A DNA stretch of 64,000 nucleotides from Saprospiraceae bacterium (GCA_020630435.1 JAHDBJ010000019.1:1-64000); one strand, 5' to 3'; shown: positions 47,440 through 56,760, counted from the first letter of the stretch. The notes: generated by a model not told the origin, from the sequence alone. Made by a program: numbers and translations.

Positions 47440-50400
47440 CTAACGAAGAATCATCATCTTACCAAATCCATTTTTAAAATATTGATTGGTATTGGTGTCA
47501 TACTTTTCATACTCTGCATCATCTTTTCGTGTAACAACTCTATACAAGTACACCCCATTTGCCAGTTTATCTCCATACTCATCTGTACCATTCCACTTGA
47601 ATTCCGTCATATTATTTCCAACCTTAATTGGTCCTAACTCGTCCATTGTAATTTCTCGAATGATTTTTCCTGATACTGTCATAATCTGTATTTTCATATA
47701 ATCAGGCACAGACTCTCCTGTTAATGTAAATACAAATTGGGTAGAAGTTGAGAAGGGATTTGGATAATTTAATACATTAGAAACCGATGTTTTTGTAATA
47801 ATTTCGAAATCGACTCTATATTCAACTTCACCTGATTTATTCCCTGCAGCATCTTCTGCTCTTACAACTAATTGATAAACACCATCTTCTAGTAAATCAG
47901 GATTAAATTCCATCCTTGCTTTATTATCACCTCCTATACTTGCAGGATAGAAAGATAATATATTACCATCCACTTCATACTCTACTAGTTCTTCCTCTAC
48001 ATCAGGAAATCTTAAAAACACCCTAAACAATGATGTATCAGACAATAATAGATAATCATTATCATCTAATAAGGTCATTATAATTTCAGGTTTAGAAGAA
48101 ACAATATCTCCATCCATAATATGAACACCATCGAAAGTTACATCTAAGATTGGATTACGATCATCTTTTACAACAAAAAACTCTTTAACTGCAATATTAT
48201 TAATATGAGTTAATTCAGCTTGATCATCATTAGGGTTCATATCAATAATAAATTGATTCTCTCCTAATAAACTTACTGTACTATATTCTAATTTAGCAAT
48301 TGTAGAATTCCCTGCTCTTAAAGGAGCACCTCTTTCTAAAATATTAATAGGTTGTCCTCCCTGATTTACAATAGTATACTTAATTAGTAAACTATCCATA
48401 TCAGAATCACTAATATTATCTATCTGCATTTCAAACTTAAGAGGTTCTCCTTGATAAAGTGTATCTTTATCAAAAACAAAAAGTTGATTAGGAACAAGTG
48501 CTGCTTCTGGAACTCGATCATATAACACTCTCCAGAAATTTAATTGTGGCATTGTTCTATAGGTGAGATCTGAAGATATAAGTCTTAATCTTATATAAGG
48601 ATATTGATTCGCATCTATCCCTGTAAGAGCATGATCAAAATCACCCGCCAAAACTGTCTTTATAACAGATTCGTTTTCATCATTATCTATTCCTATTACC
48701 TCTATTTTTACATCATCTGTAGCAGAATCATAATCTCCTAATTCCCAAACTAAGGATTCCCATTTCTTAGCTGGACCGATAACTGTTGACTCTAAAGAAC
48801 CATTATTCCAAAAACCTTCAATAAGATAATTTCCTTCTAATAAAACAACTACTGAGTCTGCTACTAATTCCTTAGTTCCTTCAAAACTTGGATTTCCTTT
48901 CTGATAAAAGTAGGAGTATGGTCTAGGATTTCCTACAAGACTTCTAATTTGGGTTGCACCATTAGCTTCTAAAACTTGGAAAAGATTTGAATTATAACTT
49001 ATAGAATCTTCTCCCCATGATTCAGGAAGGTAATCCATATACCCTTTGCCAGCCTCAAAGATGACATAACTACCATCAGGAATAATATTCTCTAAAAGAT
49101 TAATTGCATCTTGTCTCCCCTGTACTTCTTGCGTATTGTATGGAAAAAAGTTTAATTCTGGTTCTCCTCCTGTAGTATAATGGCTACCATATAATCCTTG
49201 TGAACCTCCTATATTTTGATTTTTCCATGCTTCAAGGCTATACTGATCAAAAACTACAATATTAATTCCAGGAGGAGCAAACCACCAAAAATTAAGCCTT
49301 ATATTATTATGAAAGAGTGAAATACTAGCATTTGGGAATCCATTATCTCCTGTACCAAATGGTCCTGTATAGTTCTTAATTTCTGCTTCATTTCTAGAAA
49401 AGTTAAATATTCTTTGTTGGTTAATTTCAACATTGTCAAAATTATCTTTTTGATATTGATAATAATGAGACTGATTCCAACCTTTAGATGCTCCATCCAA
49501 ATAAACAAATGAACGGTTGTTCCATTTAAATCCATTTCCTTCTGTTAAGGTGCTATCAATACTAACTCTCCAATAATAGACTGTATTATTGATAGCCTCT
49601 ATACTAGGTTCCCATTTTAGAAGACCTCCTGATTGTGTTATAACTTCAGATGTAAATAAAGGACTATCAAAAGTTTCAGTAGTATCAATTTGGATATAAT
49701 AATTTTGTGTACTTTCTAATGTATTGACAGTAGATGCTTTCAATACAAAAGAAGGAGTTGACTCAATTCCAAAATTTGTTGGTGCCATTGGTAAAATATC
49801 ATTAGAAACAACATAGAATGGAATAGAATAACGATTGTTTTGTTCTGCTAAAGGATCTGGTCTTTCCAAAACTACATCTTCTGAATCAACAAATAGATGA
49901 ATCTTATTTAATCCAATAATCGTTTTATCTAATAATGGGATGGTAACCATAACTGTATCTTCAAATGTTGGTGCTTTGAACTTATAATTATCAACAAATT
50001 GGATACTTCCATTTGGATACTCATGTTCAACTTTCAATGTAATTGAATCTGTAACTACTGAACCAATATTAGTAACCGTACAAGTTAATTTAAAACTATC
50101 TTGGCTTGTATTTACTAAAGAAGAACTCAAATAAGTTTTATCTTTATCTATTATATAGTCTGCGCCTATATGTGAATTGAGTTTTATTGCTGGATCTCCA
50201 TGAAGAATAAGTACTTGTTTCAATTGTTTTGCGTAAAAACTACTAGAAAGTGTAAAATCTTCAATAGTTGCTTTTATAATATCTCCCAATCTATCCCCAT
50301 AATTATCTTTAGATATCTTTTTATAGATTTCTAAACCATAAGCACTCAAATTTCCTAATGTTGTTTCCCAAGTAGCTCCTAAAAATGCAATTGCCCCTTT

Positions 50401-52458
50401 ATCTTCAACCAATACCCAGTCTTCAGCTAAGGTAATGGCTTCTTCAAACATTCTATTGGTATGACAACCAATAGCATAAATAAATGGATATTTTCCTTTA
50501 TTATCATAGTCTTGAGGATCTCCTAAATCAAAATCAAGAGTTGTGGGTGCAGAGTGTCCAAAGAAAGAAATTATTGATACACCATTATCAATTGTATTTT
50601 TAAATAATTCGTCTTGTCCTTGAACAACATCTGTACTTGTTTTATAAAATGAGATAACATTTGCACCAAATTCATCTTCCACAATAATATCTTCTAAGGC
50701 TTCTAATCTTCCCCTTACTGTATTCTGAATTGCAATATCTCCTCCCCCTAAATGCATTACATTTTTCATCCAGGATTTATCTTCAATTGTTTGAGGGGTA
50801 TTAATTAATGTGTTTTCATATTCAAGAACTTTATCATAATATAGTTTGACATGTTCTGGAGTACGAGCAGCCAATCTACCAATAGGTATTTTTGGAATAT
50901 CATCATAATTACTTGTAGCAAAAAGGTGATCCGATTGAGGCGTACCAAAACCAGGAACAAAATGCCAATCTTTCCACTCTTCATATTGATACCGAACATT
51001 CAAATATCTCATACCTTTACCAATAATAAATAAGTACTTTGTATCCCAATTTTTAATAGCATAGTGTACAAAATTTCGCATAGAGATTTCATGGAAATCA
51101 ATACCATAAGCAAATTGATCATAAAGTTGATTAACATCTACTACAATAGGATTGAATCCTCCTCCTAGTGGTGTAGCTCTATAATCTGCATATTGTTGAA
51201 CATAATTATCATTACCATATAGTAAGGGATGACTCACTATAACATAATCATGTTTGAATTGACGGTAGTCTACAAAATTTCTCTTTTCAATTCCTTCTAG
51301 TGGACGATAAAAATCTCCCCTTAAAAGAACGAGTTCTCGATCTTCTAATGATTCTGGCAGTCTAACCTTAACCAATGCATCTGTAGCATCATACATTGTT
51401 TCTATCCTAATATCATTTGTAAAATCATATAGAACAGGATTTAGTCCATTTGTATTAAAATTGGAAATCTCTAAATATTTGTCTCCTGTACTACCTTCCA
51501 ATTTGAAAAAGAATATAGAATCATTTGTAAAATCAAATACCCTTGGATACTCTAAAGAATACTTAATCAAAGCATGTTTATCATCAGCAGAGTAATTCCC
51601 TTTCAAATCAACTCTATTTGTTGCTTTTAAGGTTGATGCAGGTTGCTTGAACTCATAATGTTTAATCGCCCAACCATTATGAGATTCGGTAAGAACACTA
51701 TTGGTATTCCAAAGTATTTCAACATCATGATTCCCCCCTTCTGTATAAATACTTGTTTTAAATGTCGCATCTGGCCCTGTAGAATAAATGATAGAAGGAT
51801 GTGTTCTTGCTCGAACAATATTACTTACTGCTAACCTTCTATTACTAGGACCTTCTCCTACTCCAAATTGACAAGAATGAGAGCCTCCTGCACCTGTTTC
51901 TGATTCTCCCCACCGCCATTGATTGAAATATACTTCTGATATTGTATGCATACAATATTCTTCCTTAGCAGGAGCTCCTGAGAGGTTGTTGTTTTGGGTG
52001 ATAATCCTTTTAGGTGTAACCGAATTATCTAATCGCCATGTTAGAAAATATGCTGCAGTAGCATTAAAAAGACACCAGTCTGGATTAGTATGTTCCCCTG
52101 GTTTATACAAAAATTTATCTATCTCTCCTCTGGCCTGTTCTCCATAAAATTCAATATAATCGCCTGTCCCAAATGTTCCAGAGGTTGAAACATAAATAGG
52201 GATTTCTTCTCCTAATTTCATCATTTGGAAGTCCTCCCCTTTAGGTGCATTTGCTCCTGAGAAAACACCCACTTGTACTAAATCATTATAGGTAAGTCTA
52301 TAAAACCCATCTATAGAAACTGGAATTTTATAATATTCTTGTTCATAATTTATCCATTCATTCCCATATAATGTATCTACACCCACAACCATCTGTCCAA
52401 ACATTGAAGTTGAAAACAACCATGTAGAAAAGATGAATAAAATAATTCTTAAATTCAT
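47440..52458 (-). CDS. porU2: Gingipain-family (C25) type IX secretion sortase-like protein, PorU2-like
   Basis: A 1672-residue exported protein. Residues 1-21 are a signal peptide ending MFGQ. The caspase-like C25 domain spans about 400-755 with catalytic His635 (FFGHSAPTT) and Cys665 (AIGCHTNRM). Beta-rich domains follow, including CARDB-like segments (TVTNIGSVVTDSITLKVEH). A C-terminal region from about 1560 starts NYPNPFSTSTQF and ends in a FlgD-like ANGVYLYRVVT fold, as in type IX sorting domains. PorU removes sorting domains and links cargo to A-LPS, but is about 1160 residues in Porphyromonas gingivalis. The greater length here fits the form often labelled PorU2. Its gene lies in the middle of a surface-glycan locus, has its own terminator and a long upstream region. 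Sortase activity is inferred. Confidence 0.82.
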   Translation of the reverse strand: MNLRIILFIFSTWLFSTSMFGQMVVGVDTLYGNEWINYEQEYYKIPVSIDGFYRLTYNDLVQVGVFSGANAPKGEDFQMMKLGEEIPIYVSTSGTFGTGDYIEFYGEQARGEIDKFLYKPGEHTNPDWCLFNATAAYFLTWRLDNSVTPKRIITQNNNLSGAPAKEEYCMHTISEVYFNQWRWGESETGAGGSHSCQFGVGEGPSNRRLAVSNIVRARTHPSIIYSTGPDATFKTSIYTEGGNHDVEILWNTNSVLTESHNGWAIKHYEFKQPASTLKATNRVDLKGNYSADDKHALIKYSLEYPRVFDFTNDSIFFFKLEGSTGDKYLEISNFNTNGLNPVLYDFTNDIRIETMYDATDALVKVRLPESLEDRELVLLRGDFYRPLEGIEKRNFVDYRQFKHDYVIVSHPLLYGNDNYVQQYADYRATPLGGGFNPIVVDVNQLYDQFAYGIDFHEISMRNFVHYAIKNWDTKYLFIIGKGMRYLNVRYQYEEWKDWHFVPGFGTPQSDHLFATSNYDDIPKIPIGRLAARTPEHVKLYYDKVLEYENTLINTPQTIEDKSWMKNVMHLGGGDIAIQNTVRGRLEALEDIIVEDEFGANVISFYKTSTDVVQGQDELFKNTIDNGVSIISFFGHSAPTTLDFDLGDPQDYDNKGKYPFIYAIGCHTNRMFEEAITLAEDWVLVEDKGAIAFLGATWETTLGNLSAYGLEIYKKISKDNYGDRLGDIIKATIEDFTLSSSFYAKQLKQVLILHGDPAIKLNSHIGADYIIDKDKTYLSSSLVNTSQDSFKLTCTVTNIGSVVTDSITLKVEHEYPNGSIQFVDNYKFKAPTFEDTVMVTIPLLDKTIIGLNKIHLFVDSEDVVLERPDPLAEQNNRYSIPFYVVSNDILPMAPTNFGIESTPSFVLKASTVNTLESTQNYYIQIDTTETFDSPLFTSEVITQSGGLLKWEPSIEAINNTVYYWRVSIDSTLTEGNGFKWNNRSFVYLDGASKGWNQSHYYQYQKDNFDNVEINQQRIFNFSRNEAEIKNYTGPFGTGDNGFPNASISLFHNNIRLNFWWFAPPGINIVVFDQYSLEAWKNQNIGGSQGLYGSHYTTGGEPELNFFPYNTQEVQGRQDAINLLENIIPDGSYVIFEAGKGYMDYLPESWGEDSISYNSNLFQVLEANGATQIRSLVGNPRPYSYFYQKGNPSFEGTKELVADSVVVLLEGNYLIEGFWNNGSLESTVIGPAKKWESLVWELGDYDSATDDVKIEVIGIDNDENESVIKTVLAGDFDHALTGIDANQYPYIRLRLISSDLTYRTMPQLNFWRVLYDRVPEAALVPNQLFVFDKDTLYQGEPLKFEMQIDNISDSDMDSLLIKYTIVNQGGQPINILERGAPLRAGNSTIAKLEYSTVSLLGENQFIIDMNPNDDQAELTHINNIAVKEFFVVKDDRNPILDVTFDGVHIMDGDIVSSKPEIIMTLLDDNDYLLLSDTSLFRVFLRFPDVEEELVEYEVDGNILSFYPASIGGDNKARMEFNPDLLEDGVYQLVVRAEDAAGNKSGEVEYRVDFEIITKTSVSNVLNYPNPFSTSTQFVFTLTGESVPDYMKIQIMTVSGKIIREITMDELGPIKVGNNMTEFKWNGTDEYGDKLANGVYLYRVVTRKDDAEYEKYDTNTNQYFKNGFGKMMILR

Positions 52459-52816
52459 AACTTGAAGATTTAATATTGTTCTAAAAACATTTACGAAAAA
52501 TTGCAGAATATGTTCGATAACAGTTTTTAGATTCTATATTTGTCTTGTCACAGAAATGACAATTGAAGTATATTTGACAAAAGTATTAACGAAATCTTAA
52601 CTTTTTAAGTATAATACTTAAAAAGTTTCTTTTTAGTCAATACCAAGACAATCTATACTAAATTAGTAGATTATATTTTGTTGTAATAGTCATAAAAGTT
52701 GAACAAAAATAAAAAAATGTAATATGGAAACCCTTTTGAACAACTTTAAAACACTTGAAATTATTCAGTACATCTTTACTCTAAACCTCTCTAGTAAAAC
52801 GATATAACTCATCAAT
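52459..52816. promoter_or_regulatory. Divergent intergenic region with candidate promoters
   Basis: This 358 bp gap separates the - strand PorU2-like gene from the + strand fucosyltransferase-like gene. It contains no ORF I accept. Boxes matching TAnnTTTG are at 52535-52542 and 52569-52576 on + and at 52578-52585 on - (TACTTTTG), though none has a good -33 partner. A perfect hairpin lies at 52599-52627 and an imperfect palindrome at 52651-52672. The arrangement suggests regulated divergent transcription. Confidence 0.5.
52599..52627. promoter_or_regulatory. Perfect 12 bp inverted repeat, possible operator
   Basis: aactttttaagt and acttaaaaagtt form a perfect 12 bp stem around the 5 nt loop ataat. 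It lies just upstream of the - strand candidate -7 box (52578-52585), where the -33 region would be. It has no GC-rich stem, so a protein-binding site is at least as likely as a terminator. Confidence 0.5.
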
Positions 52817-53605
52817 ATGTTGGTTCTTCAGCCTTGCGGAGGATTATGTAATCGATTACAAGCAATAGCTTCTGCTTATGCTCTAAGTCTAAAGCTACAA
52901 AAACCTTTACACATCATTTGGGAAAAATATCCTTTATTAGATTGTGATTTCCATCTTCTTTTCAAAAAGAATCAATCTTTTTCAATAGCAAATACTTCCC
53001 AACCACATTGGTTATTTAGGCAGTTCAAAAAACTTGCCAATAATGTTCAGTATGAATCTTTTATTTATTTAAAAAAATTTGAACATCTAGTTCTAAACCA
53101 ATATGATTTCACTCAATTGGACAAATATAATTCTACCTATATTGTAGGATATAATAAATTTTATCCGTTTGAAGATTACAATATCTTTCAACCTCTTCCA
53201 AAATTACAAAAAAAAATGAATGAACTCTTATCAAATACTGAGAATATTATAGGTTTACATATAAGACGAACCGATCATATCCATGCTATTCAGTATAGTC
53301 AAACTAATTCTTTTATCAATATAGTAAAAAAGGAACTTTCTCTTAATCCAAAAGTCAAATTCTTTCTAGCAACAGATGATCCTAAAGAAGAGCAATTGTT
53401 TAAAAATTTATTTCCCCAAAAAATAATTATAAACTCGAATAAAGATTTTAACCGATCTTCTATTAAAGGAATACAAGATGCTGTAGTCGATTTATATACT
53501 TTGGCTGCTACGCAAAAAATTTATGGTAGTTATCAAAGTACCTTTTCCGAAACTGCCGCAGAAATAAGACAGATTCCACTAGAAATTATAACTTCATCTT
53601 CCTAA
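52817..53605 (+). CDS. Fucosyltransferase-like protein (GT-B, HxRRxD type)
   Basis: A 262-residue protein with the N-terminal loop LQPCGGLCNRLQAIASAYAL and the donor-binding motif IGLHIRRTDH, the HxRRxD pattern shared by alpha-1,2 and alpha-1,6 fucosyltransferases and protein O-fucosyltransferases. FFLATDDPKEE and YGSYQSTFSETAAEI at the C-terminus support the superfamily. It is shorter than many members (about 290-350). GDP-L-fucose is made by gmd and fcl at 35565-37611, so fucose transfer is plausible. A GT-C membrane gene follows after 9 bp. Confidence 0.77.
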   Translation: MLVLQPCGGLCNRLQAIASAYALSLKLQKPLHIIWEKYPLLDCDFHLLFKKNQSFSIANTSQPHWLFRQFKKLANNVQYESFIYLKKFEHLVLNQYDFTQLDKYNSTYIVGYNKFYPFEDYNIFQPLPKLQKKMNELLSNTENIIGLHIRRTDHIHAIQYSQTNSFINIVKKELSLNPKVKFFLATDDPKEEQLFKNLFPQKIIINSNKDFNRSSIKGIQDAVVDLYTLAATQKIYGSYQSTFSETAAEIRQIPLEIITSSS

Positions 53606-53614
53606 TTTGGTCTT

Positions 53615-55150
53615 ATGTTTCATAATAATGGTAAGGTAATTCTTATAACATTGATGATGTATTTATTTATGGTATGGTTTTTATTTCCATATTTTAAATA
53701 TAGTATTGAACCTGATGGTATAGCATACATACAAGTTGCCAAACATTATGTTAATGGTGATTTTCTCACAGCTATCAATGGATATTGGTCTCCTTTAATA
53801 TCCTGGTTATTGATACCTTTTATCTACTTGGGACTACCCACCCTATTGAGTTTTAAAATCTTAAATATTCTTGTTGGTATAGGAGTATTATTCAGTTTTA
53901 AAACACTTTTAAAAGATTTGCCCTACCCACTACAGTATATAGGAATTTTTTCCACAATTCCTTCTACTATATATTTTGTAATACACCTTGCATATCCAGA
54001 TCTTCTAGCAGTTTGGTTCTTATTAATCTATTTTAATATACTCCATAAAAGACAGACTTCAGTAAAACAATCAATCACTCTTGGACTACTCGGAGCTTGT
54101 TGTTATGTTGCCAAATACTACTGTTTAGGTTTCTTCATACTGTTTACAAGTTTATGGTATTTTATTCTATACCTTCCCAACAAAACCTCTTATAAACAAC
54201 TCTTAAAGAGTTATGGTATTATAATGTTTGTCTTTTGTTTATTGAGTGGTATTTGGATAAGTTTATTGAGTCAAAAATATGGTTATTTCACCTTCTCAAC
54301 AGCAAAACAATATAATCAACAATTGATTTATAAAAGTCAAGAAAAAGGTTATCTCCATCATCCTGAAATTTATGATGGGTTTTCTATTCCTACCCATAAG
54401 AATAAAATTAGTGCTTGGGAAGATCCGAGTTTCACTACATTTAATAATGTCCCTTTATTTAGTTTTTTTGATCAATCAAAATTAATTTTAAAAAATACCA
54501 TAAAACTTTTTTTCTATTTTCTGCCTAGATATAATCTATTTGCTTTTCTCTTACTTCCATTAGCTGGTCTAATCCTATATACTCATTTTTATAAAAAAAG
54601 TATTCCGAATATCATTCTTGATTTGCTACTCTTTACATTCATTTTTCCTTCTGGCTATTTATTATTATTTCTTACAGAGCGATATTTAATTATTTATACC
54701 TATTTGATAATGGCATTGGGTTTATACCTTTTTGCCCATTTTTTTTATCTTGAAAACTATTCTAAGTCAAAAAAATGGGCTATTCTTGTAGTTTTTGTCC
54801 TAGCACATCTATATTTTCCATTTAAAGGTATAGTTGATAATTTTAATTATTTTGAAAAACAATATCAACAGGTTAAAGTACTACAACAATTAGATTTGTC
54901 TTCTAAAGCCCGAATAGCCTCAAATGATGGTTATTATTTAATGCATTATTATGCTTTTCATCTAAATTGGCAGTACGTTGGACAAAGTACTCCTTATAAA
55001 ACTGAACCTGAATTTCAAAATGCTATTAATAATGCTAATATTGATTATTTTTTCAATGTTTATGATGGTGTAGATTTTCCTTTTTTAAAAAAATATCCTG
55101 TTGTTGGTCATCTAGATTTTCATGATATTCTCATTTATAAAATTCAATAA
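53615..55150 (+). CDS. GT-C membrane glycosyltransferase, paralog 3
   Basis: A 511-residue polytopic membrane protein related to the two - strand GT-C proteins. It shares PDGIAYIQVAKHYV and NGYWSPLISWLLIPF in the first loop, LLLFLTERYLIIYTYL in the middle, and a C-terminal end with a KKYP motif. It should use a polyprenyl-phosphate sugar as donor; the DPM1-like synthase immediately downstream (9 bp) is the likely donor maker. Acceptor is unknown: lipid A, a glycan, or a secreted protein. Confidence 0.8.
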   Translation: MFHNNGKVILITLMMYLFMVWFLFPYFKYSIEPDGIAYIQVAKHYVNGDFLTAINGYWSPLISWLLIPFIYLGLPTLLSFKILNILVGIGVLFSFKTLLKDLPYPLQYIGIFSTIPSTIYFVIHLAYPDLLAVWFLLIYFNILHKRQTSVKQSITLGLLGACCYVAKYYCLGFFILFTSLWYFILYLPNKTSYKQLLKSYGIIMFVFCLLSGIWISLLSQKYGYFTFSTAKQYNQQLIYKSQEKGYLHHPEIYDGFSIPTHKNKISAWEDPSFTTFNNVPLFSFFDQSKLILKNTIKLFFYFLPRYNLFAFLLLPLAGLILYTHFYKKSIPNIILDLLLFTFIFPSGYLLLFLTERYLIIYTYLIMALGLYLFAHFFYLENYSKSKKWAILVVFVLAHLYFPFKGIVDNFNYFEKQYQQVKVLQQLDLSSKARIASNDGYYLMHYYAFHLNWQYVGQSTPYKTEPEFQNAINNANIDYFFNVYDGVDFPFLKKYPVVGHLDFHDILIYKIQ

Positions 55151-55158
55151 GTCATACC

Positions 55159-55890
55159 ATGTCTCAAAAAGATTATGCTGTTGTGATTCCACTTGCCAAT
55201 GAGTCAAAACTCTTTGACCAACTGGTTGAGTTGTTGTATGGGGTATTGGATCAGACGCCAGAAGGTACAATTTATTTTGTAGTTGATAAAGCAACAAAAG
55301 ACAATACCTTGGAGCTTTGTCAAGCAGTGTCTACTAGAGACACCCGTTTTATAACGATCTGGGCTCCTGAAAATAAGAATGTGGTAGATGCTTATCTAAG
55401 AGGTTATCAAGAAGCCTACCAAAATGGTCATCAAATAATTATCGAAATGGATGGAGGATTATCACATGATCCTAGAAGTATCCCACAATTTGTTGAAGCA
55501 TTACGAAATGGTTATGAATGTGTTTTTGGTAGTCGATTCCTAGAAGGGGGAAGTATTGATGGTGGCAATCCTAAACGTCTATTTTTGTCTAGGGGCGGAA
55601 CGATGCTTTCTAACTTGTTATTGGGTACTTGTTTTAATGACATGACCTCGGGTTATCAGGGGTATCATGCTGCTATTGTTAAAAATATCCTTGAGTATAC
55701 GTTACTTTCTAAAGCTCATTTTTATCAAACAGAATTGCGTTATTTATTACGGCATCGAAACTATTTAGAACTGCCCATCCATTACCAAAACCCTTCTCCA
55801 AGTGTTTCGAATTTTGCAATTCGTAATGCCCTCTATGGATTATTTTCCTATTTCTGGCAACGGATTACTTTTAGGACAAAGCGTCTATAA
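55159..55890 (+). CDS. Family 2 polyprenyl-phosphate glycosyltransferase (DPM1-like)
   Basis: A 243-residue GT-A protein without membrane segments, similar to dolichyl-phosphate mannose synthase type enzymes. Motifs: YAVVIPLANES, VVDKATKDNTLELC, IIEMDGGLSHDPRSI (usually MDADLSHDP, so the metal-binding stretch is slightly altered), FGSRFLEGGSIDG and DMTSGYQGYHA. It should transfer a sugar from a nucleotide donor to undecaprenyl phosphate, producing the lipid donor for GT-C enzymes nearby (43170, 44741, 53615). End of the + operon; small convergent genes follow. Confidence 0.85.
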   Translation: MSQKDYAVVIPLANESKLFDQLVELLYGVLDQTPEGTIYFVVDKATKDNTLELCQAVSTRDTRFITIWAPENKNVVDAYLRGYQEAYQNGHQIIIEMDGGLSHDPRSIPQFVEALRNGYECVFGSRFLEGGSIDGGNPKRLFLSRGGTMLSNLLLGTCFNDMTSGYQGYHAAIVKNILEYTLLSKAHFYQTELRYLLRHRNYLELPIHYQNPSPSVSNFAIRNALYGLFSYFWQRITFRTKRL

Positions 55891-55909
55891 TTAATCCCGA
55901 TTCAAGCTT

Positions 55910-56020
55910 TTATTTTTCTATATAAAAAACAAAGAACATAATTAGAAGCACTAGAATAACAAGATTAATTGTCGTTGCTAATATGAGTCCCCAAGCGATT
56001 TCTAAGAGTTGAAATTCCAT
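55910..56020 (-). CDS. Tiny membrane protein (36 residues)
   Basis: A 36-codon ORF reading MEFQLLEIAWGLILATTINL followed by a further hydrophobic stretch and ending YIEK. Almost the whole protein is one membrane segment. It begins 4 nt after the stop of the lipoprotein gene at 56024, so it is probably translated with it. A broken copy of the same ORF stands after the second lipoprotein copy. No family recognised. The conserved position and coupling support a real gene; its small size leaves doubt. Confidence 0.5.
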   Translation of the reverse strand: MEFQLLEIAWGLILATTINLVILVLLIMFFVFYIEK

Positions 56021-56384
56021 GATTTATAGTTCAAGTAAAAGATATACTTTAGTTGTATCATCTACTATTTCATAATTCAACTCCAATAATTCATTAACCG
56101 AGTACGTTCTAACTAATACATTACCTTTAAAAATTTCAATTCTCTTATCTCGATCTGCATCAGATTCCTTAATTTTAAACATCCCAAACAAATAACTTGT
56201 ACCATGTAATTCTGGTTCTATATCTAATTTGAAAATCCCACTACTTTCTTCTAGGAAAGTTTGACCGTTTCCCCTTATATTAAAATAAACTTCATCATAA
56301 TTACTAGATAGGGGTTTAAGAAGGATTGTATGGTGACCACTATAACCATGTGTATTGATACAACTCGTATAACATAAACAAATA
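56009..56384. repeat. Direct repeat copy A (376 bp)
   Basis: This block matches 57057-57432 with two base differences by eye, at a constant offset of 1048 bp. It covers most of the small lipoprotein gene, the junction to the tiny membrane ORF and the first codons of that ORF. Sequence identity stops abruptly on both sides. Confidence 0.85.
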
Positions 56385-56416
56385 GTAATCAAAAGAATAT
56401 AATTTTTTATGGACAT
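56024..56416 (-). CDS. Small lipoprotein, copy A (duplicated)
   Basis: A 130-residue lipoprotein. The signal peptide MSIKNYILLITICLCYTSC ends at the probable lipid-anchored Cys19. The mature part is beta-rich, with HHTILLKPLSSNYDEVYFNI and TYSVNELLELNYEIV. I recognise no family. It is almost identical to the gene at 57072: within a 376 bp block there are only two base differences, but the first eleven residues differ. Unlike copy B, it is not attached to a metallopeptidase gene; a frameshifted lipoprotein gene lies upstream instead. Possibly an orphan inhibitor or immunity-like partner. Confidence 0.75.
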   Translation of the reverse strand: MSIKNYILLITICLCYTSCINTHGYSGHHTILLKPLSSNYDEVYFNIRGNGQTFLEESSGIFKLDIEPELHGTSYLFGMFKIKESDADRDKRIEIFKGNVLVRTYSVNELLELNYEIVDDTTKVYLLLEL

Positions 56417-56419
56417 AAA

Positions 56420-56637
56420 CTAATTATTAATCCTAAACTCCTTACTTACAAAAAAAATCCTCTTTATCTTCTTCTGATTATTAGAAAGTCCTTCCCAAAA
56501 TATCTTGTCAATATTCTCTGTATCTTTTAAGAGATCCTTTTCACTAACTGCTTCTTTCAAAGAATTGTATTTTTTAGGGAAACACAGGAAGTTAACAACA
56601 TGAAGAAAAAGGCAAATATGGGTAGTCTTCTTTTCAT
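56420..56637 (-). pseudogene. Small lipoprotein gene broken by a frameshift
   Basis: ATG at 56637 opens a lipoprotein-like N-terminus, MKRRLPIFAFFFMLLTSC, but the frame stops after 26 codons. At a run of six T on + (56570-56575) a one-base change would restore a 72-residue protein ending FFVSKEFRINN with stop at 56420-56422. That stop is only 3 nt before the start of lipoprotein copy A, the spacing of an intact operon. It is therefore either a recent pseudogene, a phase-variable gene with a homopolymer switch, or a sequencing error in the homopolymer. Confidence 0.6.
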
Positions 56638-56665
56638 AGTTTTTGATTTGTTTCTAGCAAAATAG

Positions 56666-56705
56666 TAGAACTATTCCATAGTATAGTTACTATAGAATAG
56701 CTCTA
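56666..56705. repeat. Strong 18 bp hairpin in the accessory island
   Basis: tagaactattccatagta and tactatagaatagctcta pair over 18 positions with two mismatches, around a loop of four bases. It lies upstream of the broken lipoprotein gene and downstream of the 40-residue ORF. It could be a terminator-like structure, an operator or a remnant of a palindromic element. Confidence 0.55.
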
Positions 56706-56760
56706 AATTTATAAGTACAATCTTCTGTTTTATTCTGCTGTGTAGAATCTTACTGATTCA

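Noticed and set aside
47486-52147. Several ORFs of 60-80 codons on both strands inside the PorU2-like gene
   Set aside because: They lie wholly within a strongly supported coding frame, have no recognisable domain and look like shadow frames.
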